From: Herbiconiux aconitum
GTDB lineage: Bacteria; Actinomycetota; Actinomycetes; Actinomycetales; Microbacteriaceae
NCBI RefSeq assembly: GCF_024979235.1
Contig: NZ_JANLCM010000002.1
Span: 868,001 to 932,000, forward strand
DNA length: 64,000 bases
Direction of reading: 5' to 3'
In this document: one piece after another, positions 15,783 to 24,447 of the stretch
How the letters are laid out: every line of letters starts with the position of its first letter
Numbering within the stretch: position 1 is the first letter of the stretch
The notes under the pieces: model-generated
The model's input: only the letters and a program-made list of their open reading frames with translations
Told to the model about the DNA's origin: nothing
Database searches by the model: none
Made by a program: the position numbers and the translations under genes

Positions 15783-18776
15783 TCACACGCCGTAGAACAG
15801 CCTCTCGAACACCGTCCGCGCCCGCCGGGTGACGCCGAGGTAGTCCTCTTCGAGCTGCGTCGCCGAGCCCGGCGGATACTCCATGAGACGTGCCACACCC
15901 TCGAGCTGGCGGCGGTCTGCGGGGAGCACATCGGAGGTCTTGTTGGTCCACAACGTCATCGCCGAACGGGCGCGGGATGCGAAGATCCAAGCATCGTGCA
16001 GCTTGCGTGCGTCGTCGTGGTTGATGAGCGCCGCATCTTCAGCGGCCGAGAGCGCCTCGAGGGTCGACGTGGTGCGCAGCGCCGGGATGCGAGCGGCATG
16101 CTGCAGCTGCAGGAGCTGCACATACCACTCGACGTCGGAGAGCGACCCGCGCCCGAGCTTGAGGTGCCGGGCCGGATCAGCGCCCTGCGGCAGCCGCTCC
16201 TTCTCGACGCGCGCCTTGATGCGCTTCACCTCGCGGATCTCGGTCTCCGAGATCGCGCGGGGATAGCGCACGGTGTCGGCCAGCGCATGGAAGGACTCGA
16301 TGAGCGCACGATCGCCCGCCACACCGTTCGCACGCAGCAGCGCCTGCGCCTCCCAGGTCAGCGACCACCGCTCGTAGTAGGCGGCATAGGACTCGAGCGA
16401 CCGCACGGCCGGCCCGTTCTTGCCTTCCGGACGCAGATCGATGTCGAGGTCGAGCGGCAACCGCGCGTCTTCAGTGAGCCGCACCAGCTCGTTCACGATG
16501 AACTGCGCGACGGACTGCGCGGTCGGCTTGTCGACCCGCACCGGGCGGTAGACGTAGAGCACGTCGGCATCCGACCCGAACCCGAGTTCTCCACCGCCGT
16601 AGCGGCCCATACCGATGATCGCGAACTCGATGCCGTCGCCGTTGACAAGTGCGGCAGACTGTCGGATGACGCTGAGCGTGCCTTCGAGGTGCACGGTGGT
16701 GATGTCGGTGAGTCCCCGGCCGAGCTGCTCCACCGTCACCATGCCGAGGATCGACGCGATGCCGAGTCGCAGCACCTCACGGCGGCGGGCCGTGCGCAAG
16801 GCCATGGCCGCGGCATCCGGAGTGTCATGGCGGGCCACGATCGCACGCGTCTCGTCTTCGAGAACCGCGATGTCGCGTGGTCGCAGCTCGTCGTCGTTCT
16901 CGAGCCAGGCCGCGGCTTCCGGGATGCGCTCGAGCAGCTCCCCCACGAACCGTGAGCCCGACAGCACCTGAGTGAGTCGCGCGGCCGCGCCCGAGGAATC
17001 GCGCAACATCCGGAGGAACCAGTAGCTCTCCCCCAGGGTGTCGGACAGCCGCCGGAACGCGAGCAACCCGTAATCCGGATCAGGCCCGTTCGCGAACCAC
17101 TGCAGCATCACCGGCAGCAGGGTGCGCTGGATAGCGGCGCGCCGCGAAACCCCGGCCGTCATGGCCGCGATGTGCCCGAGCGCTCCGGCGGGGTTGAGGA
17201 AACCGATGGCGGCGAGCCGCGCCTCGGCCTGGGCGCTCGTGAGCGCCTGCTCATCGGGCGAGAGAGCCGCGACCGCCGCCAGGAGCGGACGATAGAACAA
17301 GCGCTCGTGCAGGTTGCGCACGCGCACCTTGATGTCGGTCCATCGCACGATCAGTTCGCCGGCACTGGTGGCCAACCCACTGCCCCGGGCGAGCACCCTC
17401 TGCTCGGCTTCGTCGCGGGGCATCAGGTGGGTGCGGCTCAGCTGCCGCAGCTGCATCCGGTGCTCGAGCAGGCGCAGGATGCGGTAATCCTGCGCGAACT
17501 CCACCGACTCCACCCGGCCGATGTAGCTACCCTCTGCCAGGGCCGCCAGGGCGGGCAGGGTTCCCCGCTGGCGCACACTCTCGTCGACCTGCCCGTGCAC
17601 GAGCTGCAGCAACTGGACGGTGAACTCGATGTCGCGAAGACCGCCGGGCCCGAGTTTCAGCTGGTATTCCACATCGGTCGGCTTGATGTGCTCGGTCACG
17701 CGTTCGCGCATCCGCTGCACCGACTCGACGAAGTTCTCGCGCGACGCACTCGACCAGACCTTCGGAGCCACAATACGGGCGTAGTCGTCGCCGAGCGCCA
17801 GGTCGCCGGCGAGGGGCCGCGCTTTCAGCAACGCCTGGAACTCCCAGTTCTTCGCCCAGCGGTCGTAGTAGGCGGCGTGCGATTCGAGCGACCGCACCAG
17901 CGCTCCGGCCTTGCCTTCGGGCCGCAGGTTGGGGTCGACCTCCCAGAGGCCGGGTTCGAGGCCGGTCTCGCTGATGCCGCGCATCGTGACCATGGCGAGG
18001 CGCGTGCCGATCTCCACAGCCGTGCTCGTCGGCAGATCGGCCTCGTCGTCGCCCTCGGCCACGAAGATGACATCGACATCGCTGACGTAGTTGAGCTCGC
18101 CGGCACCGGCCTTGCCCATGCCGATGATGGCGAAACGCGTAGCTCGCACCTGCTCGACGGGGAACTGAAAGAGACCGTGCCCCTTGGTCGAGACCTCCGA
18201 GCGCGCGACCGCCAGAGCCGCCTCGAGGGCGCCGGCTGCGAGATCGGCGAGGCTGCGCGCGATCGTGTCCAACCCGGCGACCGGATTCGACTGCTCGAGG
18301 TCGAACGCGGTGACCAGAGCGAGCAGCACGCGATACCGGATGCGCAACGCCGTCCAGGCGTCTTCGCCCAGGACGGTGGAGAATCCGCCGACCGCACCGA
18401 CCGAAGCGAGCAGCTCACGCTTCGCGCTCTCCTGGTCGGGCAGTCGGAGCGGCGCCGAACCGAGGGTGGCGAGTTGATCGGGGTGGCGTGCGAAGAAATC
18501 GGTGAGTCCGGCCGAGGCGCCGAAGACCCGCACGACCCGGTCGCGGGCGGCCGGGTCGCGGAGCACGCCGAGCATGACGCCTTCGGCGCGCTGCAGGAGC
18601 CGCTTCACGCCCTGCAGCGCGAGGTCGGGGTCAGCCGCCAGCTGGAACGACGCCAACAGCTCGTCGAGCGGCACCTCGGTCGACTCGGCCAGCACCCGCA
18701 ACTCCTCGCCGGCCCACCCGAGCTGGGCGAAACCGACGCGGGCGAGGTCGGTGAGGCTGGTCTGCGAACGAGGCAT
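15783..18776 (-). CDS. glnE: Bifunctional glutamine synthetase adenylyltransferase/adenylyl-removing enzyme
   Basis: A 997-residue enzyme with two tandem nucleotidyltransferase domains. The N-terminal one (adenylyl removase in the family) has GKAGAGELNYVSDVDVIFVAE with the G-x-DxD metal site. The C-terminal one (adenylyltransferase) has GGGELGFGSDADVLYVYRP. Each is followed by a helical domain containing DIEFTVQLLQL or DVEWYVQLLQL. It attaches AMP to, or removes it from, the Tyr of glutamine synthetase according to nitrogen state. It lies 55 bases downstream of glnA2 in the same direction, the standard actinobacterial order glnA1-glnE-glnA2. Length is normal. Confidence 0.97.
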   Translation of the reverse strand: MPRSQTSLTDLARVGFAQLGWAGEELRVLAESTEVPLDELLASFQLAADPDLALQGVKRLLQRAEGVMLGVLRDPAARDRVVRVFGASAGLTDFFARHPDQLATLGSAPLRLPDQESAKRELLASVGAVGGFSTVLGEDAWTALRIRYRVLLALVTAFDLEQSNPVAGLDTIARSLADLAAGALEAALAVARSEVSTKGHGLFQFPVEQVRATRFAIIGMGKAGAGELNYVSDVDVIFVAEGDDEADLPTSTAVEIGTRLAMVTMRGISETGLEPGLWEVDPNLRPEGKAGALVRSLESHAAYYDRWAKNWEFQALLKARPLAGDLALGDDYARIVAPKVWSSASRENFVESVQRMRERVTEHIKPTDVEYQLKLGPGGLRDIEFTVQLLQLVHGQVDESVRQRGTLPALAALAEGSYIGRVESVEFAQDYRILRLLEHRMQLRQLSRTHLMPRDEAEQRVLARGSGLATSAGELIVRWTDIKVRVRNLHERLFYRPLLAAVAALSPDEQALTSAQAEARLAAIGFLNPAGALGHIAAMTAGVSRRAAIQRTLLPVMLQWFANGPDPDYGLLAFRRLSDTLGESYWFLRMLRDSSGAAARLTQVLSGSRFVGELLERIPEAAAWLENDDELRPRDIAVLEDETRAIVARHDTPDAAAMALRTARRREVLRLGIASILGMVTVEQLGRGLTDITTVHLEGTLSVIRQSAALVNGDGIEFAIIGMGRYGGGELGFGSDADVLYVYRPVRVDKPTAQSVAQFIVNELVRLTEDARLPLDLDIDLRPEGKNGPAVRSLESYAAYYERWSLTWEAQALLRANGVAGDRALIESFHALADTVRYPRAISETEIREVKRIKARVEKERLPQGADPARHLKLGRGSLSDVEWYVQLLQLQHAARIPALRTTSTLEALSAAEDAALINHDDARKLHDAWIFASRARSAMTLWTNKTSDVLPADRRQLEGVARLMEYPPGSATQLEEDYLGVTRRARTVFERLFYGV

Positions 18777-18831
18777 AAGAATTCAGTCAGGAACAGTATT
18801 TATTCGCGCCGGCCGAAGGACGACGCCATAG

Positions 18832-20169
18832 TCACAGGATCTCTAGGTTCGACTCCAGCTCGTAGGGCGTCACCTGCGCGCGGTAGGCCTTCCACTCCTG
18901 CCGCTTGTTGAGCAGCACGTAGTTGAAGACCTGCTCGCCGAGTGTTTCGGCCACCAGCTCCGACTCCTCCATCAGGCTGATCGCTCGATCGAGCGAAGCG
19001 GGCAGCGGGTCGTATCCGAGGGCCTTGCGCTCCGCGTCGGTGAGGCTCCAGACATTGTCTTCGGCCTCGGGCGGCAGCTCGTAGTTCTCTTCGATGCCCT
19101 TGAGTCCGGCGGCCAGCAGCAGCGAGTACGACAGGTAGGGGTTCGCCGCCGAGTCGATCGCGCGGTACTCGATGCGCGACGACTGCCCCTTGTTGGGCTT
19201 GTAGAGCGGCACACGAACGAGCGCCGAGCGGTTGTTGTGGCCCCAGCACACGAAGCTCGGAGCCTCGTCGCCGCCCCAGAGCCGCTTGTAGGAGTTCACG
19301 AACTGGTTCGTGACAGCCGTGATCTCCGGCGCGTGACGCAGCAGCCCGGCGATGAAGTTGCGACCGATCTTCGAGAGTTGGTATTCGGCGCCGGCCTCGT
19401 AGAAGGCGTTCGCGTCGCCCTCGAACAGCGAGAGGTGGGTGTGCATGCCCGAGCCCGGATGCCCCGACAACGGCTTCGGCATGAACGTCGCGTAGACGCC
19501 CTGCTCGATCGCCACCTCCTTGATGACGGTGCGGAAAGTCATGATGTTGTCGGCCGTGGTGAGCGCATCCGCGTAGCGCAGGTCGATCTCGTTCTGGCCG
19601 GGGCCCGCCTCGTGGTGGCTGAACTCCACCGAGATACCGAGATCTTCGAGCATCCGCACGGAACGACGACGGAAGTCGTGCGCCGTACCGCCGGGAACAT
19701 TGTCGAAGTAGCCGGCCGAGTCGACCGGTTCGGGGCCGTCGGGCCCGTACTGCGACGACTTCAGCAGGTAGAACTCGATCTCCGGATGCGTGTAGAACGT
19801 GAATCCGCGGTCGGCTGCCTTCGCGAGCGTGCGCTTCAGCACGTTGCGCGGGTCGGCGACGGCCGGCTGCCCGTCGGGCGTCGTGATGTCGCAGAACATG
19901 CGCGCCGTGGGGTCGATCTCGCCCCGCCAGGGCAGGATCTGGAAGGTGGTGGGGTCGGGATGCGCGAGCACGTCGGCCTCGAACGACCGCGTGAGCCCCT
20001 CGATGGCCGAACCGTCGAACCCGAGGCCTTCGGCGAACGCGCCTTCGACCTCGGCCGGAGCGATAGCGACGGATTTCAGGGTTCCCACGACGTCTGTGAA
20101 CCACAGTCGCACGAACTTGATGCCTCGTTCTTCAATTGTGCGAAGAACGAAGTCCCGTTGCTTATCCAT
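18832..20169 (-). CDS. glnA2: Second glutamine synthetase (type I-alpha, GlnA2)
   Basis: A 445-residue glutamine synthetase of the shorter I-alpha class, without the extra segment found in GlnA1. Motifs include FDGSAIEGLTRS, HPEIEFYLLK, GHPGSGMHTHLSLF and NRSALVRVPLYKP. The stretch aligned with the adenylylation loop reads ENYELPPEAEDNVW, so a Tyr is present, but I cannot say whether it is modified. ATG 20169 (MDKQRDF) is chosen because GAGAGAGG lies upstream; an upstream in-frame start adds nine residues. It is divergent from nadE and is followed by glnE. Confidence 0.95.
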   Translation of the reverse strand: MDKQRDFVLRTIEERGIKFVRLWFTDVVGTLKSVAIAPAEVEGAFAEGLGFDGSAIEGLTRSFEADVLAHPDPTTFQILPWRGEIDPTARMFCDITTPDGQPAVADPRNVLKRTLAKAADRGFTFYTHPEIEFYLLKSSQYGPDGPEPVDSAGYFDNVPGGTAHDFRRRSVRMLEDLGISVEFSHHEAGPGQNEIDLRYADALTTADNIMTFRTVIKEVAIEQGVYATFMPKPLSGHPGSGMHTHLSLFEGDANAFYEAGAEYQLSKIGRNFIAGLLRHAPEITAVTNQFVNSYKRLWGGDEAPSFVCWGHNNRSALVRVPLYKPNKGQSSRIEYRAIDSAANPYLSYSLLLAAGLKGIEENYELPPEAEDNVWSLTDAERKALGYDPLPASLDRAISLMEESELVAETLGEQVFNYVLLNKRQEWKAYRAQVTPYELESNLEIL

Positions 20170-20212
20170 CGGCGGAACAAACCCTCTCTCCGGCATCGGT
20201 TCATGCCCCTAT

Positions 20213-20218
20213 TAGGCT
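20213..20218 (+). promoter_or_regulatory. -10 element of nadE, leaderless type
   Basis: TAGGCT, 7 bases, then ATG 20226. The element lies in the short divergent gap with glnA2. Confidence 0.6.
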
Positions 20219-20225
20219 AGTGGCT

Positions 20226-21965
20226 ATGCCGAGACTTCGCTTAGCGTTGGCCCAAACGAACCCTGTTCTGGGGGACCTCGAGGGCAACGCCCGTTCCATC
20301 GTCGACACGGTTCGGGAGGCGGCCGCGAAGGGCGCCGATCTGGTGGCTTTTGGCGAGATGGCGATCTCCGGCTACCCCATCGAAGACCTCGCTCTGCGGC
20401 CGAGCTTCCTCGCCGCCGCGCACGAGCGCGTGCACCGTCTGGCCCGTGAACTGGCCGACGCCGGCCTGGGCGATGTTCCGGTGATCGTGGGGCACCCCGA
20501 CGGGCCGTTCGAGCCGCGACTGCTCGGCACGAGCAACGCCCCGACCGCCATCGCGCAGAACGCAGCGAGTGTGCTGCAGGGCGGCAAAGTCGTGGCCCGT
20601 TACGCGAAGCACCACCTGCCGAACTACTCGGTGTTCGACGAATACCGCATCTTCATCCCGGGCGACGAACTGCTGGTGCTGCGCATCCGAGACATCGACG
20701 TGGCCCTCATCATCTGCGAAGACCTCTGGCGCGACGGCGGGCCCGTGGGGCGTGTGCTGCACGCCGACGCCGGCCTGCTGGTGGTGATCAACGGATCGCC
20801 TTACGAGCGCGACAAAGACGAGGTGCGACTGCCGCTGGTCACCCGCCGCGCCATCGAGACCGACACCATCGTGGCCTACGTCAACCTCGTCGGCGGCCAG
20901 GACGACCTGGTCTTCGACGGCGACAGCGTGGTCGTGGGCAGCGACGGCGCCATCCTCGCCCGGGCGCCGCAGTTCGTCGAGCACCTGCTCGTCGTCGATC
21001 TCGACGCGGAGGGGGCGACGGATGCGCAACTCCCCGACGACGTGCGCCGCGTCTCGCTCTCCCCCGGCACCGCGACCGACGCGAAGCCCGACATCCCGAT
21101 CGAGATCGCCGAACTCCCTGACGACCGCGAGCAGATCTGGAACGCCTTGGTGCTGGCCCTCCGCGACTACGTGGAGAAGAATCACTTCCCGTCGGTCATC
21201 CTGGGGCTCTCCGGCGGCATCGACTCGGCGGTCTGCGCGGCGATCGCGGCCGACGCCCTCGGGCCCGACCGCGTGTTCGGTGTCTCGATGCCGTCGCGCT
21301 ACTCCTCCGAGCACTCGCGTTCCGATGCCGACGACCTCGCCGAGCGGATCGGCCTGCACTTCCGCACCGAAGCCATTGCCGATCTCGTGGTTCCCTTCGA
21401 ACAGCAGCTCGGCCTCACCGACATCGCTGCCGAGAACCTGCAGGCGCGCGCCCGCGGGGTCATCCTGATGGGGCTGTCGAACCAGGAGGGACACCTCGTT
21501 CTGACCACGGGGAACAAGAGCGAGCTCGCCGTCGGCTACTCGACGATCTACGGCGACTCGGTGGGCGGCTTCGCTCCGTTGAAGGACGTGCCGAAGATGC
21601 TGGTGTGGGAGCTCGCCCGGTGGCGCAACGCGCACGCCGCCTCGCTCGGTACGACCGCACCGATCCCGGAGAATTCGATCTCGAAGCCGCCGTCGGCCGA
21701 ACTCCGCCCCGACCAGACCGATCAGGACTCCCTGCCCGAGTACGACGTGCTCGACGCCATCCTCGAGGCCTACATCAACGGCGGTGAGAGCATCAGCGAG
21801 ATCGTCGCCCGCGGTTTCGAGCAGCCCACGGTCGAGCGCATCACCCAACTCGTCGACCGCGCAGAGTGGAAGCGCCGACAGAGCGCCATCGGTCCGAAGA
21901 TCTCCCGCACCGCTTTCGGTCGCGACCGTCGTCTCCCCATCACGTATCGGCCATCGGGGGTCTAG
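20226..21965 (+). CDS. nadE: Glutamine-dependent NAD+ synthetase
   Basis: A 579-residue two-domain enzyme for the last step of NAD+ synthesis (deamido-NAD+ + Gln + ATP). The N-terminal nitrilase-type glutaminase has its triad in GEMAISGYP (Glu), KHHLPNYSVFDE (Lys) and LIICEDLW (Cys). The C-terminal synthetase has the PP-loop LGLSGGIDSAV and LTTGNKSELAVGY. The length fits the shorter glutamine-dependent branch rather than the roughly 680-residue mycobacterial form. Its glutamine need links it to the neighbouring glutamine synthetase genes. It ends in a strong hairpin. Confidence 0.96.
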   Translation: MPRLRLALAQTNPVLGDLEGNARSIVDTVREAAAKGADLVAFGEMAISGYPIEDLALRPSFLAAAHERVHRLARELADAGLGDVPVIVGHPDGPFEPRLLGTSNAPTAIAQNAASVLQGGKVVARYAKHHLPNYSVFDEYRIFIPGDELLVLRIRDIDVALIICEDLWRDGGPVGRVLHADAGLLVVINGSPYERDKDEVRLPLVTRRAIETDTIVAYVNLVGGQDDLVFDGDSVVVGSDGAILARAPQFVEHLLVVDLDAEGATDAQLPDDVRRVSLSPGTATDAKPDIPIEIAELPDDREQIWNALVLALRDYVEKNHFPSVILGLSGGIDSAVCAAIAADALGPDRVFGVSMPSRYSSEHSRSDADDLAERIGLHFRTEAIADLVVPFEQQLGLTDIAAENLQARARGVILMGLSNQEGHLVLTTGNKSELAVGYSTIYGDSVGGFAPLKDVPKMLVWELARWRNAHAASLGTTAPIPENSISKPPSAELRPDQTDQDSLPEYDVLDAILEAYINGGESISEIVARGFEQPTVERITQLVDRAEWKRRQSAIGPKISRTAFGRDRRLPITYRPSGV

Positions 21966-21985
21966 GTACCGGCCCGCCGCTGCTC

Positions 21986-22020
21986 GGGCTCGCCCGGCCT
22001 TCGGCTGGGCGAGCCCTTAT
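21986..22020 (+). terminator. nadE terminator hairpin
   Basis: Perfect 10-base arms GGGCTCGCCC (21986-21995) and GGGCGAGCCC (22007-22016), followed by TTATT. It begins 20 bases after the nadE stop. Confidence 0.75.
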
Positions 22021-22022
22021 TG

Positions 22023-22106
22023 CTCGCGCCGCCGCTTCTGCGGCGCGAGGCGACATGTTCGGCTGAGGTCGCTGACGCGGCCTCGGCCTCACCCTGGGTC
22101 GTCGAG
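22023..22106 (+). repeat. Dispersed intergenic repeat, copy 1 (partial)
   Basis: Opens with a 10-base perfect hairpin (22023-22032 / 22040-22049), then a block from about 22047 to 22106 that recurs elsewhere in the window. The shared parts are CGACATGTTC, GGTCGCTGACGCGGCC and TCACCCTGGGTC-TCGAG. The region between nadE and the hydrolase gene (21966-22422) contains this copy, a hairpin triad and an inverted copy, with no convincing gene. Confidence 0.75.
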
Positions 22107-22162
22107 CGCGGCCCGCGGCCTGCGGTCTCGTTCCCCACGACTTGGGAAGCGAGAACGAGAAC

Positions 22163-22239
22163 GAAACGACGGAGGCGGCGCGGAACTGCTGGCGGAGGCT
22201 CCGTCGTTTCCGGTGTGGGGCCCGAAACTCCGTCGTTTC
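22163..22239. repeat. ACGACGGAG hairpin triad, copy 1
   Basis: GAAACGACGGAG (22163-22174) is followed by its exact reverse complement twice (22199-22210 and 22228-22239). The middle and last arms are separated by GGTGTGGGGCCCGAAA. A near-identical arrangement lies at 39697-39770, also directly after a copy of the dispersed repeat. Confidence 0.75.
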
Positions 22240-22269
22240 GCGCACGCGGGGGCGGCACGGCACGCAACA

Positions 22270-22419
22270 GGCCCTACTCAACGACCCAGGGTGACGGCGA
22301 GGCCGCGTCAGCGACCTCACCGGAACATGTCGCGCGGCGCCGGGCAGGGACCGGCGCCGCCCGAGGACGCCGCGCGAAGCACGGCGCCCGAGGCAACCAG
22401 CACAGCACGGCGCCCGAGG
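22270..22419 (-). repeat. Dispersed intergenic repeat, copy 2 (inverted)
   Basis: The longest copy, in reverse orientation. It contains CCTACTCAACGACCCAGGGT, then the CGACATGTTC core as GAACATGTCG, the GCGCGGCGCCGGGCAGG block and two tandem GGCGCCCGAGG units at 22384-22393 and 22409-22419. It faces copy 1 across the hairpin triad, so the whole gap forms a large imperfect inverted structure. Confidence 0.8.
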
Positions 22420-22422
22420 AAA

Positions 22423-24372
22423 CTAACTCGGCAGCACAGCCACCCAGACGAACCACACGATCATCGCCAGCCAGACCAGGGTGGCACCGGCCGCCAGGGC
22501 GGCGGAGCCGCGGCCGCCGAGGCGCCAGACCGGGATGACGCCGAGGAATCCGACCCCGAGCAGGATGCCGAGCCACGGCACGATCGTGGGCACACCGGCC
22601 AGCGTGAACGCGGGTGTCGCGATCATGGCCGACGAGACCGTGATCCACAGCGAGATCAGGAAGACGGCCCCGGTGACGGGCGCGATCCCGCTGGCGATCA
22701 GGAGGCCGAAGGGCTCGTGGCGTAGCACCTGCACGAGCACCGCGATCAGCCAGCCCACGAGCCACAACCCCGCGAACACCGCGAAGATCAGCGGGATGGT
22801 GAGCTGGAAGAGGTCTTTCTGATCGACGGCCGCCACCACGGAGGCGAAGCGGGAGGTCGGATGCACGGAGTCGGCCGAGAGGATCGGGAACGCTGCCACC
22901 TCATCGGTGCACGTCGTCTCCACCGCCGTACCGGGTGCGGCCAGCCACGTGGCGAGCTGATCCATGGCGCACACGTCAGCCGTCATCCCCGCACGCCCAC
23001 CCGATTGGGTGACGACGAGCTGGTTCGACGGGAACGTCACCTGGCCCGACTGTGCTGCTCCCACGGAGATCAGCGGATCGGTGTCGCTCGCGAAGATCAA
23101 CGTCGGCTGCGGGATCGGCGCCGCCGCACGATGCTCCGCCGGCGAAGGCACCAGCCCGAGAGACCCGCAGATCTGGTCGGCGGCAGTGAAGTAGGTGAGC
23201 ACCGGCAGGGGCGTCGGATCGGGGTCTTCGGCGCCCTCAGCGGCCGGGATCACGGGATCGGCGCCCCAGAACGGCTGTTCGTCGCGGCACGACTCCACCC
23301 AGTACTGCCCGAGGCTCGTGCGCGTCAGGTGCGACATGGCGTCGGGGATGAACGGATTGATCGCATCCGTCTCGCCGTCGGCCAACCGCGACAGCAGGTA
23401 CGGCACGGCTGCTGCCGTCGCGGGATCGTAGAGAGCCTGCTGCACGATCGTGACGACATCCGACCCGGTGAGCGAGTAGTAGCGCTGCTTGCCGGTGACC
23501 GGATTCGTCATCAGTCCGTGCACCGGGTCGTCGCTGAACACCTCGGCGGCAGCGGTGAGATCGGCGTTCAGGTCGGGATATTCTCCGCCCGAACGTTCTG
23601 AGAGTCGCGAGAGCGTGTCGGACAGGGCCAGGTAGGCGTCGCCCTTGAGATCGCGGTCGACCGGGGTCAGCGCGTTCAGCACCACGGCGTCGACTCCCGC
23701 GGAGTCGCGATTGGCGACCAGTTCCATCACCTTCGTCGACCAGGAGTCGCCGAACAGCGTCCAGATCGGGTACTGCAGTGTTTGGCGCAGCTCGATGACG
23801 TCGTTGGCGGTCTCGGATTTCGTGTACCCCTGCACGTCTCCGCCGTCTTCGGCGAAGGCCGTCAGGCACTCCTTCATCGCGAGGCCCACTTCGGCCATCT
23901 CGTCGGCGGGCGACTCCTCCTCGGTGAAGGTGTCGACGTAGGCCGAGGTGGCGTTCGGGCAGTCCAGCGGCGCGCTCGACTCGAGGCTTCCGCGCTGGGC
24001 CAGCACCACGACGTCGCGGGCCCCACCGATGCGCGGGTCGGCGGCGAGGGCCTCGGCGACGGCCGTCGACGACTGGCCGGGGCCACCCGCCATCGTGATG
24101 ATCGGAGTTCCGGTGGCCGGCTGAGTGGATGCCGGGATGACCACGTAGGGCAACTCGATGCCCCGAGAACTCGGGTTGCTGCGGTTCTCCGGAACGGTGA
24201 GCGTTCCGCACCGAGCGGCGGCCGGCAGGCCGGCCTCGCAGCTGCGCTCGGCGATCGTCGCCGCATTCGCGGTCGGCGCCTGCCCTGCGATCAGAAACGC
24301 GGCGACCGCGGCCCCCAGCACGAGCTGCGCAATAGTTCGACGGCCCACGTCTCCCTTTCGAGTTGGGGTCAC
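22423..24372 (-). CDS. Hip1/TAP-like alpha/beta hydrolase with membrane tail and missing catalytic His
   Basis: A 649-residue exported protein. The signal segment TIAQLVLGAAVAAFLIAG precedes an alpha/beta-hydrolase domain with the oxyanion motif AGGPGQSS and the nucleophile elbow LFGDSWSTKV (Ser210). The acid residue is probably in FASDTDPL. The C-terminal TAP-like subdomain keeps its Cys pattern (VCAMDQLATWLAAPG...C), but the usual GHG motif that carries the catalytic His reads SGGRAGM. The last 130 residues form four to five membrane helices, not part of the usual enzyme. It is next to panB, as is the Mycobacterium peptidase gene hip1/caeA (Rv2224c). It may be inactive or use another base. 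Confidence 0.8.
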   Translation of the reverse strand: MTPTRKGDVGRRTIAQLVLGAAVAAFLIAGQAPTANAATIAERSCEAGLPAAARCGTLTVPENRSNPSSRGIELPYVVIPASTQPATGTPIITMAGGPGQSSTAVAEALAADPRIGGARDVVVLAQRGSLESSAPLDCPNATSAYVDTFTEEESPADEMAEVGLAMKECLTAFAEDGGDVQGYTKSETANDVIELRQTLQYPIWTLFGDSWSTKVMELVANRDSAGVDAVVLNALTPVDRDLKGDAYLALSDTLSRLSERSGGEYPDLNADLTAAAEVFSDDPVHGLMTNPVTGKQRYYSLTGSDVVTIVQQALYDPATAAAVPYLLSRLADGETDAINPFIPDAMSHLTRTSLGQYWVESCRDEQPFWGADPVIPAAEGAEDPDPTPLPVLTYFTAADQICGSLGLVPSPAEHRAAAPIPQPTLIFASDTDPLISVGAAQSGQVTFPSNQLVVTQSGGRAGMTADVCAMDQLATWLAAPGTAVETTCTDEVAAFPILSADSVHPTSRFASVVAAVDQKDLFQLTIPLIFAVFAGLWLVGWLIAVLVQVLRHEPFGLLIASGIAPVTGAVFLISLWITVSSAMIATPAFTLAGVPTIVPWLGILLGVGFLGVIPVWRLGGRGSAALAAGATLVWLAMIVWFVWVAVLPS

Positions 24373-24435
24373 GATTCACGCATTCGGGTTACGTAAGCCA
24401 TAACCTAACGCATCAGCGAGACGATGCCGCGGAAC

Positions 24436-24441
24436 TAGACT
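24436..24441 (+). promoter_or_regulatory. -10 element of panB, leaderless type
   Basis: TAGACT, 6 bases (GATGAC), then ATG 24448. Confidence 0.6.
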
Positions 24442-24447
24442 GATGAC

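Noticed and set aside
20241..21848. 535-residue frame antisense to nadE
   Set aside because: nadE is fully supported by its catalytic motifs. The antisense frame has none.
21866..22725. Several open frames across the nadE-hydrolase gap
   Set aside because: They run through terminator hairpins and repeat copies, are Arg/Pro-rich, and lack start signals or conserved motifs.
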